Origin: Paraspadella gotoi
Lineage: Eukaryota > Chaetognatha
Length of the DNA stretch: 64,000 nt
Assembly (NCBI GenBank): GCA_051294375.1
Contig: CM119267.1
Span: forward strand, 18,082,992-18,146,991
Direction of reading: 5' to 3'
Part shown: positions 10,933 to 21,529 of the stretch, piece by piece
Layout of the letters: each line of letters starts with the position of its first letter
Numbering within the stretch: the first letter of the stretch is position 1
The notes under the pieces: generated by a model
What the model was told of the DNA's origin: nothing
Databases searched by the model: none
What the model saw: only the letters and a program-made list of their open reading frames with translations
Translations under genes and position numbers: made by a program

Positions 10933-11745
10933 TTAAGTTTTTTGTTAAATTTTAATTCTATAACATCAACTAACACTTAACAAAATGTTGTTTATAAATA
11001 GTTCTTATCCACTTGGCGTCTTGTTGATATTTAGGACCTTAATAAAATAATCATTAATCAAAGCATATAGATATTCAAACGGTCAACAAATAATACTAAA
11101 AGTAATAATCACTATAAAACACGAAGAGTTACAATTGATACTGAAGAAATACTGGACACGACCAAGTTGTATAAACGATTATAAGTCCAAAGAGTCTTGT
11201 TCAAAAAAAAAATATTCCTTAAACGGAAGAAAAAGGAGCATCTGAGTTATTGATAGTCGTCTGGACTTTACAATTTTCTTTTTTCTTGTCAGAATATGCT
11301 TCTTAACTCAGAAAATGAATTTTCTAAGATCTCTAACATCCTCATCTAAGAATCAGACACTAAACGTCGAAATGTGTATTGAAAAGCTTCAGTAAAAGTG
11401 CAAAAAAAATAAAACAATCTTAGCGATGATTTTCAATTGGTTGGAATTTTGCCGCGGGCAACACTCGACGCTGGAACCTGGGATTGAAGCATCTCTTTCG
11501 CTCAGTGACAGTCACTCGTAAAACCATCTATTTTCCTGCCTCGGGACGAACGAATGGGATAAATCGTGAAAGGAGATCGAATGTTCTCTGCCAAGCGACT
11601 CAGTGGGCGGATTCTTTTCCCGCGGATTGAAACTGGAACCCGAAGAAATCTGAAAATAAGAGTAGAGTGAGAGTAGGACATGAATAAAATTTTTTCGTGA
11701 GATCAATCGGTTTATGTATCATTCCTTCTCAAATCACTCACCAAA

Positions 11746-14700
11746 ATGGGCGACGAAATCATGAATTTTCAGCCAAGTCTAGTCGATGCCACGTTGTGGA
11801 ACCAAGAAAAGAAAACACCGCCAGGTTCCCTCAACGCGATCGCAACCCTTGCCACCACTGAAGATTTCAACGAGGTGGTCGCAGCCATCAGGTTCGTTGC
11901 TTTATAGTTTATTATATGATTTCTTGTCAATAAAAAAACACAAATTTGTGGAAGACGATACCGCGAGCAGTTTACCGTCCGTTGCACACAAGGTCCCGAA
12001 CTTCGGATCGGGCTGTAGTCCGACACTACAGGTGGGTTAGACGCCCCGTCCCGCTTTTACTTGTGTGAATCAGCAGGGCGCGAACCCGAGTCCTTTGGGT
12101 TGGGAGGAGCTCGTGCTACCTCCGGCGCCATAGGTGCTGCTGATTCTCGGACGAGTAGTGGGGTATGAAATACTACCACTACAAATTTTAAATTTCAGTT
12201 TAACTTGAAAAATTACACCCTTGGGCCTTGGCTCTTTTAATCTTCGACTCATAGGGCTGCGAAGCAGGGTGACGGAGGTGGAGCCTATGACAAAGAAATT
12301 TCCCGATTGAAACACATGGTGCGCAACAATCACTGGCCAGTGCACCATGAAATAAGGGCGACCCTTTGGCAAACTCTGTGCAACATTCGTGCAAATGTTG
12401 AAAAGGTACAGTACTGTATCTCTTCCTTAGTTATTTAGTCAGTGGGTGGAGAGATTTTTCAAACCAAGGCAAAATACTTTGGATAACAAATTAACCCTCT
12501 TCTTGTGTTTTTATTTCAGAATGTCTTACACAGTTTGAAACATATCAAAATGGTTAGCCTTTGGCGTTACCCGTTTGTCTTCTTTCTCTAGGCTCGCTAG
12601 TCAATTCCTTTATCTATATGAACTCTTTTGTGGAAAGGGTGATTCGGCCAAATAACCTAATAAAAAGATTTTTTTCCCAATTTATCCATTCGCCTCTCTT
12701 TATAATCTTGGAATTTAGTAGTATCTCATTCTTGATGAACAAAAAGAGGGCTTTAAAACTATGTTGACAAACGGCTCGAATTATCCTCATCCGTATATTC
12801 GTATTGTTTCTAGTCAAACCTATATTTAAACTTAGTTTTTTAAATTCATTTTTGAATCAAAATAAACTTTTCTCGATGTCCTACAGTTTAACTCGTCCAA
12901 AATGTAGTTTTTACAACTTTAGTTACAAAGCTTTCCCGCTACCTAAGTAAATTACCCGTACATTCTTATTAGTCTGTTCCCAATACTTATCTGTTTATCC
13001 TGAACTCTAGGAGCCGTATCATGCTCTTTGCGAAGATATTTTCGGACCTTCGTCAAACCGTCGCAAGGACGTTGAGCTTCCAGCTTTTGTCAACCCCCAA
13101 TTTGTTCTCAACTACCACTTAAATGCGGAGGGTATTGCCGCCGCTAAGAGAATCGTTTGCACTATCGGTGAGAGACTGTATGACTAATGACTATGAGTAA
13201 TTTTGTGCTCGTTTATTCCAAATCTTTGAATCCGCCTCATTAGAAAGCTAAAAGTAAAACGTAAATAGAGATGCGCATTTTAAATTTCCTATCGATCGGT
13301 ACCAAATTTATTGAAAAATACTCAATAGTTTAGAAACGATGCTCATCCCCAACGTAAATGCGCAGAAAAATCAGAAATCGCAACTCATACGTTTTTCTCT
13401 ATCGGTACAGCTTTGTCGAAATGGCACCTTCGAAACCACCCTTGTTATATAATATGTAAGACTGATATCAAATTTTATTAGTATCTTTCTTCCTATATAT
13501 ACCGCTACCAAATCATCGCATGTTATTTCAAGTTAAAAAAAAAATTAGAATTAATAACTACTGAACTGCTGTCTCCGTTAATATTTTTTTTTAAAAATCT
13601 ATGCGGCATCCGTGATTTATCGAACCTTTGACAGTAACTGAATTATTCCATCATTCATGGCCACTATTTTTTTTTTAGCTCATAATCACCCGGAAATCAC
13701 GTGGGCGCCACGCATGTACCCTACCACCGCCCTACTGCTCCATTACATGTCCGAGTCCTCCGCCTATGACGCCATGTGCGCCCTTTACCGCTCTAACAAG
13801 GAATTCACGCAATTCTCGGAGACGAAAAATTCCTACAAAGCGTCGAAACTCGTCCTCAAGGATCTCACCAAAAAATATGCCAAGAACGTTTACAGGTGGG
13901 GGTTTTCTTTGAGTCGTCTTTTGTTTGAACAAATTCCCACTCGAAACCAACCAAAGCGGATTTATTCTTTTCTATTAATTTTTGTTGTTGTTGTTGTTGT
14001 TGCTGAGACGCTAAGAAGATTGGGGCGAAGATAAGGCAAAACTATAAAACTGTCCTTTCGCAATTCTTTGTTGGCAACCTTTAATTTAGTCTCCTTCTTC
14101 TCTCTTTCTCTCTCCTTCATTAACTTACTCTCAAAAGTCCCTTTGTAAATATTTTGCGCTGATGAAGTCGTTTTTTACAAATAAATCGAAAGATCAAAAA
14201 AATGAAACAAAAAGTTTACATTAAATAGAAGCTAAATTAGTGTGGTAAAATAAATACAAGATACAGTTCTTATACCGCGGTAGAGCGCTAAGTTCCGGTT
14301 ACTTTTTATACAATTTCATTTTTTTCTATGATTATATCACCACCCACTATTCTTTTCTACTTGGTCAGATTCTTCCTGAGGTATTCGGCGCCGGATCAAC
14401 CGGACGCCCTTTTCGACCGGTGGGTGTGGTGGCTCTTCGACTGCTTCCCCTTTCACGCGGTAGTTCGCATGGTCGACTGCTACCTGGTCGAAGGATCCAA
14501 GGTTCTCTACCGTGTCGCCATCGCCGTCATTCTTGAGTTTTACAAATACGCGGGTGAGTCGTGGGGTGGTCAATAGAATTATGCTACAGAGCTTGAGAAG
14601 CTTTTGCTGATAGTGCTTAATCAGTTAAATGTTAATGCTTATGGTTCGTACTTATTGGTGCGACCTACGAGATTAATCAGGAAATTATTTATTATTTGAC

Positions 14701-17352
14701 GCTGCGTTTTCAACAGTTCCAACTAGCTAGCTCGAACTTTTTGTACCCTCGTGTGCAGACCTGATAACTCCCGGATGCTACCCCAGGCAATTTGATTTTT
14801 ACGTGACGCTAAGATCGGCTCGCTTCTGGCTGCCGTGGAGCGGTCGCTCGTCCAATGAAAAGACCTCAGTCAATAAAACCACTCTGGGCGCCGAGATGAA
14901 TAACGAGAACGAGATACTGAACGACTCCGAAGGTGATTCCGCGGACGCTCGTTGCTTTTGTCGGGCTCGTCCTTCTCTCGCCCTCTGCCTTTGCCGTCTC
15001 AAGCGAGTCTCGGTCTCCTCGAATCCCTTTCCATTCCCAAGATCGAAAAATTGGATTTTATTTCGGTCGCGTCGCTCCTTTAAAATCGAGACGGCGAGCG
15101 ACGACGCGTTCCGCGGTGCAGGCGCGGGGAAGCTCGACAGAGAGACGTGTTTCGAGAATCCAAATCGTCGGTTGTTGAACCCCACCAGTGACGGTGGGGA
15201 GAGTCGAGCGCGAACGCCGATATTTATTTATCCGTGCGATCCGGAAGTGGGAGTCTCTGATAAAAGGTTCGGCCGAGGAAAAACCATCGTTGTCTGGGGT
15301 GGGACGCCTCCGATCGTAGGTAAGGGAATTTTTTTTTTTCAATGCTGGAAATACGTTGGCTTCTCATAACATTCTCTACCTGCAATTCTTTCAATTTGTC
15401 TTTACTGTAACAATGGTTTAATTTTTTTTTGTCTTTTGATCTTCAAATATATCTGTTTCACTGGTGTAAATATTTTATACTGGAATATATAATAATTACG
15501 TTCAATACCGCTTAAGAAAATACGTAGAAAGTCTCAGAGGCTTATTATTTATTTATTGGAATAGACGCCTAAAAAAATTTTTCGACAACTCCCAGCCTCC
15601 TTAACTCTTTTATCCTTTCCCCGCTTCACGCCAAAGGTCGCAACTCGGAGAACCTGATGACGACTTCGTGCCCTTCGCGGGCCATCGAGGCCTTCTGCTC
15701 CTCGGGCGACATCGATTTCGGACGAGTATTCAGGAAGGCGTTCAAGTTACGCGGGTTCAGCCGGAAGGAAATCAACTCGCTGCTCAACAAAAATGAAAAG
15801 AAAATTCAGGTGAGCATTGGCGAAACGCGGTATGGTATTGATGGGATAAGGTGACAAGATTTAAGATTTGAACCTAACGGGGTCGGTCAAGCCTTCTTTA
15901 CATCGGTTTTGTGTTTTTTTTTTGTTTTTTTTACATTTTTGGGGCTCAATATCGTATCTGCTAACCGGTTTTCGGTAAGTTTCTCACGTAGGTTTGTATT
16001 GTTATTCGTTCTCGTTCTAAATTTTCTTCGCCGGTTATGTACATGGCTTCTTCGATGCCTTATAATTTTTCGATTTTTTAGGATTTGCCGAGCACCCTTT
16101 CTATGCTTGACATGGCATGGATGACCACCGTGAATCCCGGATGTAAATCCCTCACAGACGAACAGTGGCGTCTTCTCTTTTCGTGGGTGCCTCCCAGGTC
16201 AGTTTCGTTAGCCTCGTCCCGAACAGTATCTTTCTATTACTTTAATTTTTTTGGATTAATAATGAGGTTTTACATTGATTGTGCCCATTTCATTGACATT
16301 TTTACGTTGGGATTTTGATATTTAATGTTCTCAGTATTCACCGGAGGACGCATTACGTTGTTATGAATGAATCCAGAGATTCCATGGGCCAAATGATAAG
16401 GTTATCGTCTTAAGCAGTGGTTTAGTCGATTAAAGTAGTTTATCAGATTCCCAAAACTTTTAGTTATTATTGATCAGCCAAATCAGCCAATTATTGATCA
16501 GCCAATCTTGTGGGAATTTAATTCTGCTCAAATTGGGATTTGTCCTTTTAACTAACGTGAATGTTTTTTCAGTGACATTTTATAATTTTTTTATCACCTA
16601 TTTTTCTTAACAGGTTCACGGTGAACGATTCGATTCTATTATTCACAACGGATCGAGATGGAATAAGTCTTCGTACCCTTTATCAAAAGGTCGAGAGGGG
16701 CGTTACTGGCGTTCAAAATTAAGATTACTCAGCTAAACTGTGAACTTTACCCCATCGATCGTGTGTAATTTACGTTTTTCTCAGGTTGAGGACTATGAAC
16801 CGCTGCTCCTTCTCGTCTCCCCGATGGAAACGGAGGACGGCAGAGACGTCGTCTTCGGCGCCTATCTCTCGCAAAATCTCGCCAACCGCCACAACCGACA
16901 CAACCGCGGGTTTTTCGGTAACGGCGAGTCATTTTTGTTTTCCTTCTCGCCGGAACCCCGTAAGTACGAGTGGGTCGGAACGAGACGTGGGGCTGAAATC
17001 AGCGTCGAGTCCTCGCTCTTCCTCGCCGCCGACGACACGAGTCTAATCATTGGTGAGGAGTTGATCCTTTTCCTTTTCAGAAACAAAATTCTTGACTTAT
17101 TTAATTTTTGAATTTGTGAAAATAAATTCATGATGAATTGATGATCTTTTTCCTACCGATGACAATTATTTTGGTAATTCAACTTTAGGAGGCGGCGGCA
17201 GCGGAGAGGGACTTTCCATCGACGAGGAGCTGAACCGCGGTCGAACTCAAACCTGCAAAACTTTCAACAATCCACCACTCATATCCGGCGGGGACTTTAC
17301 TTGTCGTCTCGTCGAGGTCGTCGGTTTCGGGACCAGACCCTCCCCTGGCTAG
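11746..17352 (+). CDS. TBC1D24: TBC1D24/Skywalker homologue (TBC + TLDc protein), complete
   Basis: Exons: 11746-11891, 12255-12405, 13011-13167, 13679-13895, 14369-14553, 14759-15319, 15637-15809, 16082-16197, 16614-16689, 16785-17052, 17189-17352 (TAG). All junctions are GT-AG with matching phases. The sum is 2214 nt, or 737 residues. Residues about 60-285 form the TBC domain (YPTTALLLHYMSE; DRWVWWLFDCFPFHAVVRM; YLVEGSKVLYRVAIAV). Residues about 505-737 contain GFSRKEI, FSWVPPR, GAYLSQNLA, GFFGNGESFLFSFSPE, KYEWVG and LNRGRTQTCKTFNNPPL, the TLDc domain. The family regulates synaptic-vesicle/endosomal traffic with Rab35 and ARF6, and binds phosphoinositides through a cationic pocket. Arg in HHEIR and in LYRV is retained there. 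As in the family, the catalytic Arg and Gln fingers of active RabGAPs are not evident. Human TBC1D24 is about 560 residues; the excess lies mainly in exon 6. Confidence 0.93.
14759..15319 (+). other. Unusually long TBC1D24 exon 6 (inter-domain insertion)
   Basis: The exon is open for 187 codons. The first third (LITPGCYPRQFDFYVTLRSA and an acidic stretch ending NENEILNDSE) looks protein-like. The middle (about 14935-15190) is Arg/Ser/Cys-rich and unlike the rest. The end reads WGGTPPIVG and joins exon 7 in phase. An in-frame retained intron or lineage-specific disordered linker are both possible; a GTGATT after GACTCCGAAG (14935) is a candidate internal donor. Confidence 0.55.
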
Positions 17353-18498
17353 CTTGTCAATCTGAAAAGCCCTCCGCCGTATTTAGTCGAGGTTCCTCCC
17401 GACCCGACCCCTTCGAGTATTCGATATCCTTCTCATTAAAACTCCTTTCAAGTATCCGCCGTCAGAATTGCCAACGCCTAGGAGAGGCTCGCGAAAGAAT
17501 CCCGCGTCCATTGTCTTTGGTTTTCTTCCGGCTTATGTCGTCTTTTTGTTTTCTCGGGGAATATTGATTTTCTACAATCGATTTTAACCGCTGACGATTA
17601 TCGTAAATGATTCGTGGTTCTTTTAAATGTTCGCGGCTTTCTAGGCTCCACTGTGATATTTATTTAACGTAGTAGTGTTTATAATTGTTGTTGTCCCAGT
17701 TCTCATTTCATCATCACAATAATTCATAACAAATTTTGATTTGGTTAATACCAACAAGAAACTATGATAATCTACAATTGTAATTTCTAAATTATCCCAT
17801 TTCAATTTTTGTTTGTATTAAAATCCCTTTCAAGTTTCATAGTTAATATATTTATTTTTCCAAGCTTTATTAACCATCAATAAACCAATATATATATATA
17901 AATTTAATAACGAAATGAAAATACACCTTTTCAATTAATTTTAATATAAAAATGCTTATACATACCTCATTTTTAAGTGCACATAATCGTTGGGCTATTT
18001 TTTATGAATATTTGTGGTGAATTACAATAAATCTTTAACAAGTTCATTTGTTAGAACTTTTCATTTACTTTGGTATATGTAGCATTTTAGTTTTTCTTTG
18101 AGTTTGTTACTGAATTTTGTGAATAGTAAATTATTGCCAGATCATTCAATTTTAGAGTTCCTGAGCTCCTGAGTTCCTCAATCTTTAGATTTAAGATTCA
18201 TAGTTATATTTTTCGGAAGCGAGAAAAAAAACTATTTCTGCATTTTTTGTACAACTAGAAGATTTTGGCATTTCACACTATCATCATTTTATCAATTAAA
18301 GATTTAGTTAGTCAAACAGTCTCGTGCATTAATTTACGTGTTGATCTAGTATTTTTAGATTTTGGTAAAAGTTTGACAAAAATCCGGCAATTAGTTTTTG
18401 ACCAAGTATACGAGAAACGGGAGAGACTGCAGCCGCTTAGCGTCAAAAAGTTAAAAAGGTCTTTTCTCCTGACATGAATTTTGGGGATGTCATTGCAG
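17353..18498. other. Spacer between TBC1D24 and the membrane-protein gene
   Basis: No exon was recognised. It turns AT-rich after about 17600, with AATAAA-type signals near 17878 and 18026 that could end TBC1D24 transcripts. The missing 5' exon(s) of the next gene may lie here. Confidence 0.4.
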
Positions 18499-20679
18499 AC
18501 GCATCTCTTCTTTCTATCCCTCGTTTACAATCGAGCATTGACGGTGACGTTCGCAGCTTCTCAAGTTGAAGAAAATCTGCGTCAGGTGTCCGTTTTGAAT
18601 AAAACTTTGACTCTATAATAATCTATGATTAATTTTATTAGGTTAGGGATAGTAATTTAGAGGCAGTAATAGTTGGCACAAGCTCACTTTGATATCAATG
18701 ACTATGTAACGAGGTATGACTTTTTATTAAATGTGATAATTTTGAGATGCGCGAAAACGTTCCCGGCGATATATGACTGCTAAAAAAACAAAAGACAGAT
18801 TTCGGGCGCGGACTTTAAAGTTTAAAAGATACCGTGTCGAAAGATCGTATTTGGCTTGAGGGATCTTTCACGAATCGAATTTGGAGGGAAAATATTACGT
18901 AAACAAGTTTTATATATTTTATTTTCTGAAAGAGAAAACAAAGCAAACAAATATTTGCGAGAATGGTTTGGATGATGTACAACAAAATTTAGGGAAAAAA
19001 AGAGAGATCAGTCAGGCAATTCCGTCCACATGAGGCGGCAGTTCAATCACGTGACTTTGGGAAGCGAGCAGGTCCCTATTTTCGCGCTGAAGGCATACAG
19101 ATAGACCTGCGCTGAAGGCATACAGATAGACCTGCATTTGTTGCTTGGAATTTGGGGCATGGGATATGGATGCACTTTCAAACCTCGCCTGTTGAGCTCG
19201 ATCCAGGGCATAGGTGGGATTGATGGTGTGACTAAAATAATCCTGGCGAAGAGGGGAGTTAACTGTTACATCAAAAGCTGTAGTAGTCTTGTTTTTGCAT
19301 CTTTTCCACTCTCGGGTGGTGAAGTCGCCAGAATTCTATTTCAGAATGCAATTCTCTCGACTGCTTTAGCAGCCTTTCTCACGCCCACCAAAGAGAGGTT
19401 GTGACGGTGAATTTTGTCTCCGGTAGAGGAGCAAGCTGAAATGGTGTTGTACCCAGAGGGTTTGTCGCAGGAGAGGCAGGGACCAGGAGCTGGAAAGATG
19501 GGAAGCCGCAGACGGTATTTGACGGACATTATGAAAGATTTGTGAGTAAGAAGCAAGCCAAGAGCAGAAGGGATGAGATTGAGGTCTCCTGTTCTGGGAA
19601 GACAAACGGATTGGAGAACGGCTCGAAAGCGCTCATTTATACACTATATAGCTTTTAGCTTCTATACGAACATCGATTGTTATTCTGAATTTATGATACT
19701 TTTATTTACATAGGAATTGATTGAGGTTTTGATCCAATGAGTATATTCTTCCCCCTTCAGGAGCTAGTGGAATTGCGCCAGATCGTGACGTCAAGAAACA
19801 AGAGTCTCGATGAATTTGAAGACGATTCCAAGCGACCGTTCATCATCCTGTCGCGCGATCTTGTCGTTCCTCTCCTCTGCGCTTTTCTTCTCGGGATCAT
19901 ATTTGGTCTGAGCGTTCGTAGCCTTTACCACTGCATCATCGCTCGGTGTCCCGCAGGTTTGCCCGGTAGGGAAATATTTTTTTTTTTAAATTTACAATAG
20001 AAAGTAATAATATCCCCTTTAATATTCCCTTATTTTTCTGCAAGTGCAACGAAGCGCCCGTTTATCGTTAGATCACAACGTCTCCCAGGCTCTCCCCGCT
20101 TATTCTGAAGAACCGAGACGGACAGAGGTCCGCCTTCAGCAGACGCTTATGAGTCCAATTGCCAGCCAGCCTTCTCACTACACCCCGCGCAAAACTAACA
20201 ACGGGCTACTGGAACCCCTGCCGACTGTGATCGAAGCACCGGCACAAGGCGTTTCGATTCGTAAAAGAAGCGCGGAACTCAAATCGCCGCTTCAGCATCG
20301 AGCATCGGCGCAGTCCCAGTTGGAGGCGAACCATTCGCAATATCCTGAGTTGCCGCTAAGTTCGTCATCGTTTCGATCTCCGCCTCAAAGTCCGCGGATG
20401 CCGACCTCGACGACTTCGGAGGCTCACGTTCAGTTCGCTCCTTCTTCGCCAATGAACGGGAATGGCGATAGCGGCGGCGTCGAGGGAGGCTCTAATCAAC
20501 AGTACCTACTGAATTACAGCGGCGCGGTTTTCCATTTGGGCGACCCGCGTCAGTTGTTGCAGATTCAAGCCATTCAGCAGACGAGGACGCAGAATTTGCA
20601 ACAGATTTACGATCGAAGGCGGGAGAGATATACGTCTACTAGTTCCGCGAAAGAAATGCAGTATCATTCTCTTGATTGA
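18499..20679 (+). CDS. Unrecognised single-pass membrane protein, 5' end missing
   Basis: I do not recognise the family. Exons 18499-18585, 19761-19965 (alternative end 19956) and 20045-20679 (TGA) join in frame with GT-AG borders, giving about 308 residues. Exon 1 opens in phase 0 without a Met, so a 5' exon is missing. The end of exon 1 and start of exon 2 (SQVEENLRQ then ELVELRQIVTSRNKSLDEF) look like a short coiled coil. One strong hydrophobic helix follows (LVVPLLCAFLLGIIFGLSV), then a tail of about 210 residues rich in Ser, Pro, Gln and Arg with several SP/TP sites (SPPQSPRMP, SSPMN). The third-position G/C of exon 3 supports coding. A scaffold or adaptor membrane protein is possible, but no function is assigned. 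Confidence 0.55.
18586..19760 (+). other. Intron of the membrane-protein gene
   Basis: Between 18900 and 19620 the intron is less AT-rich than its surroundings and contains a 25-bp exact direct repeat. Neither strand gives a convincing exon. A decayed insertion is possible. Confidence 0.4.
19084..19133 (+). repeat. Exact 25-bp tandem duplication
   Basis: The unit starting GCGCTGAAGGCATACAGATA occurs twice head to tail (19084-19108 and 19109-19133) with no mismatch. Confidence 0.95.
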
Positions 20680-21529
20680 AATATTTTCTGATGGATATTA
20701 GGAACGAGAACTGTCGAAGTTAATAATCATTTGTTGAGATGGTTTTAATATTGAGACTAGTTAAGGAACTCTTGATAATTATACTGATTTAAAAATCTTA
20801 TTTCACGATTAGTTTTGGAGGTACACTCATGTGCAAAAAAAAAAAAACAAAACGCCCCACTCTATAACTTTAAATTTCAAATGTTCCATAAGAATATTTC
20901 TAAAAATTATTTTAAAAAAAATGAATTAAAAAGAATTTTGTTAAAAATTTTATTATAATTTATCAAGTGATTTGAGAAATGATTTTTTTAAACTTGAGTG
21001 TTCTAAAACAAGATTTTGATAATTTAAATTTGTTTATATTTAGTTTTGCTGTAGAGTACTTCATTTAATTAAAATTTTATTTATAAGATCTACTGTCCAA
21101 AAAATTAATTTTTAAAAGAATAGTATTTTTTAATGATTGAAATATTTTAATCAATAACTTTAACCTCGTTTTGTTTATAGTGGTAGTTTTAATAGATAGT
21201 TTAATTTTTTTTAAAACTGATATTAATTTTTTTATTTTAAAAAAAAAGTTAATTCATTTTTGATATCGAGTGATATAAAGGGGTTTTTTTTGTGGACATG
21301 ACTAGAACGACTATTAAGTTGTAAGTCAATTTTTGAAAAAAATCTAACATAGTTAATGTTTGAGGGTAATTTCAGATCCAGTTAGTTCTTTGCGGATTTA
21401 CCGTAGTTGCAGAATACGGATTGTGAAAAATTTATTTTCTTAATGTCAAAGTAAGGTTTTCACTTTGTATTGATAAGTCATATTAATGTTTTTCTTTACC
21501 TTGCAGTTAATCTTTCCTACAATTTCGTC
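20680..21529. other. AT-rich spacer before FIP1
   Basis: No gene is seen. A TTGCAG acceptor-like site at 21501-21506 lies 23 bases before the FIP1 ATG. This may be a 5'-UTR intron end, or a trans-splice acceptor if the organism uses a spliced leader. Confidence 0.4.

Larger units (their letters stand above)
9955..11745. other. Intergenic region between SLC6 and TBC1D24
   Basis: An ATTAAA near 9984 could serve the SLC6 transcript. The rest is AT-rich with repeat B copy 2 and a piece of repeat C. The last 300 bases before 11746 are less AT-rich and probably hold the TBC1D24 promoter and leader, but no specific element stands out. Confidence 0.5.

Noticed and set aside
14158-14200. CTGATGA ... 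CGAAAG near-match to a hammerhead core in a TBC1D24 intron
   Set aside because: There is no convincing stem II between the blocks and no cleavage triplet after GAAA; probably chance in AT-rich DNA.
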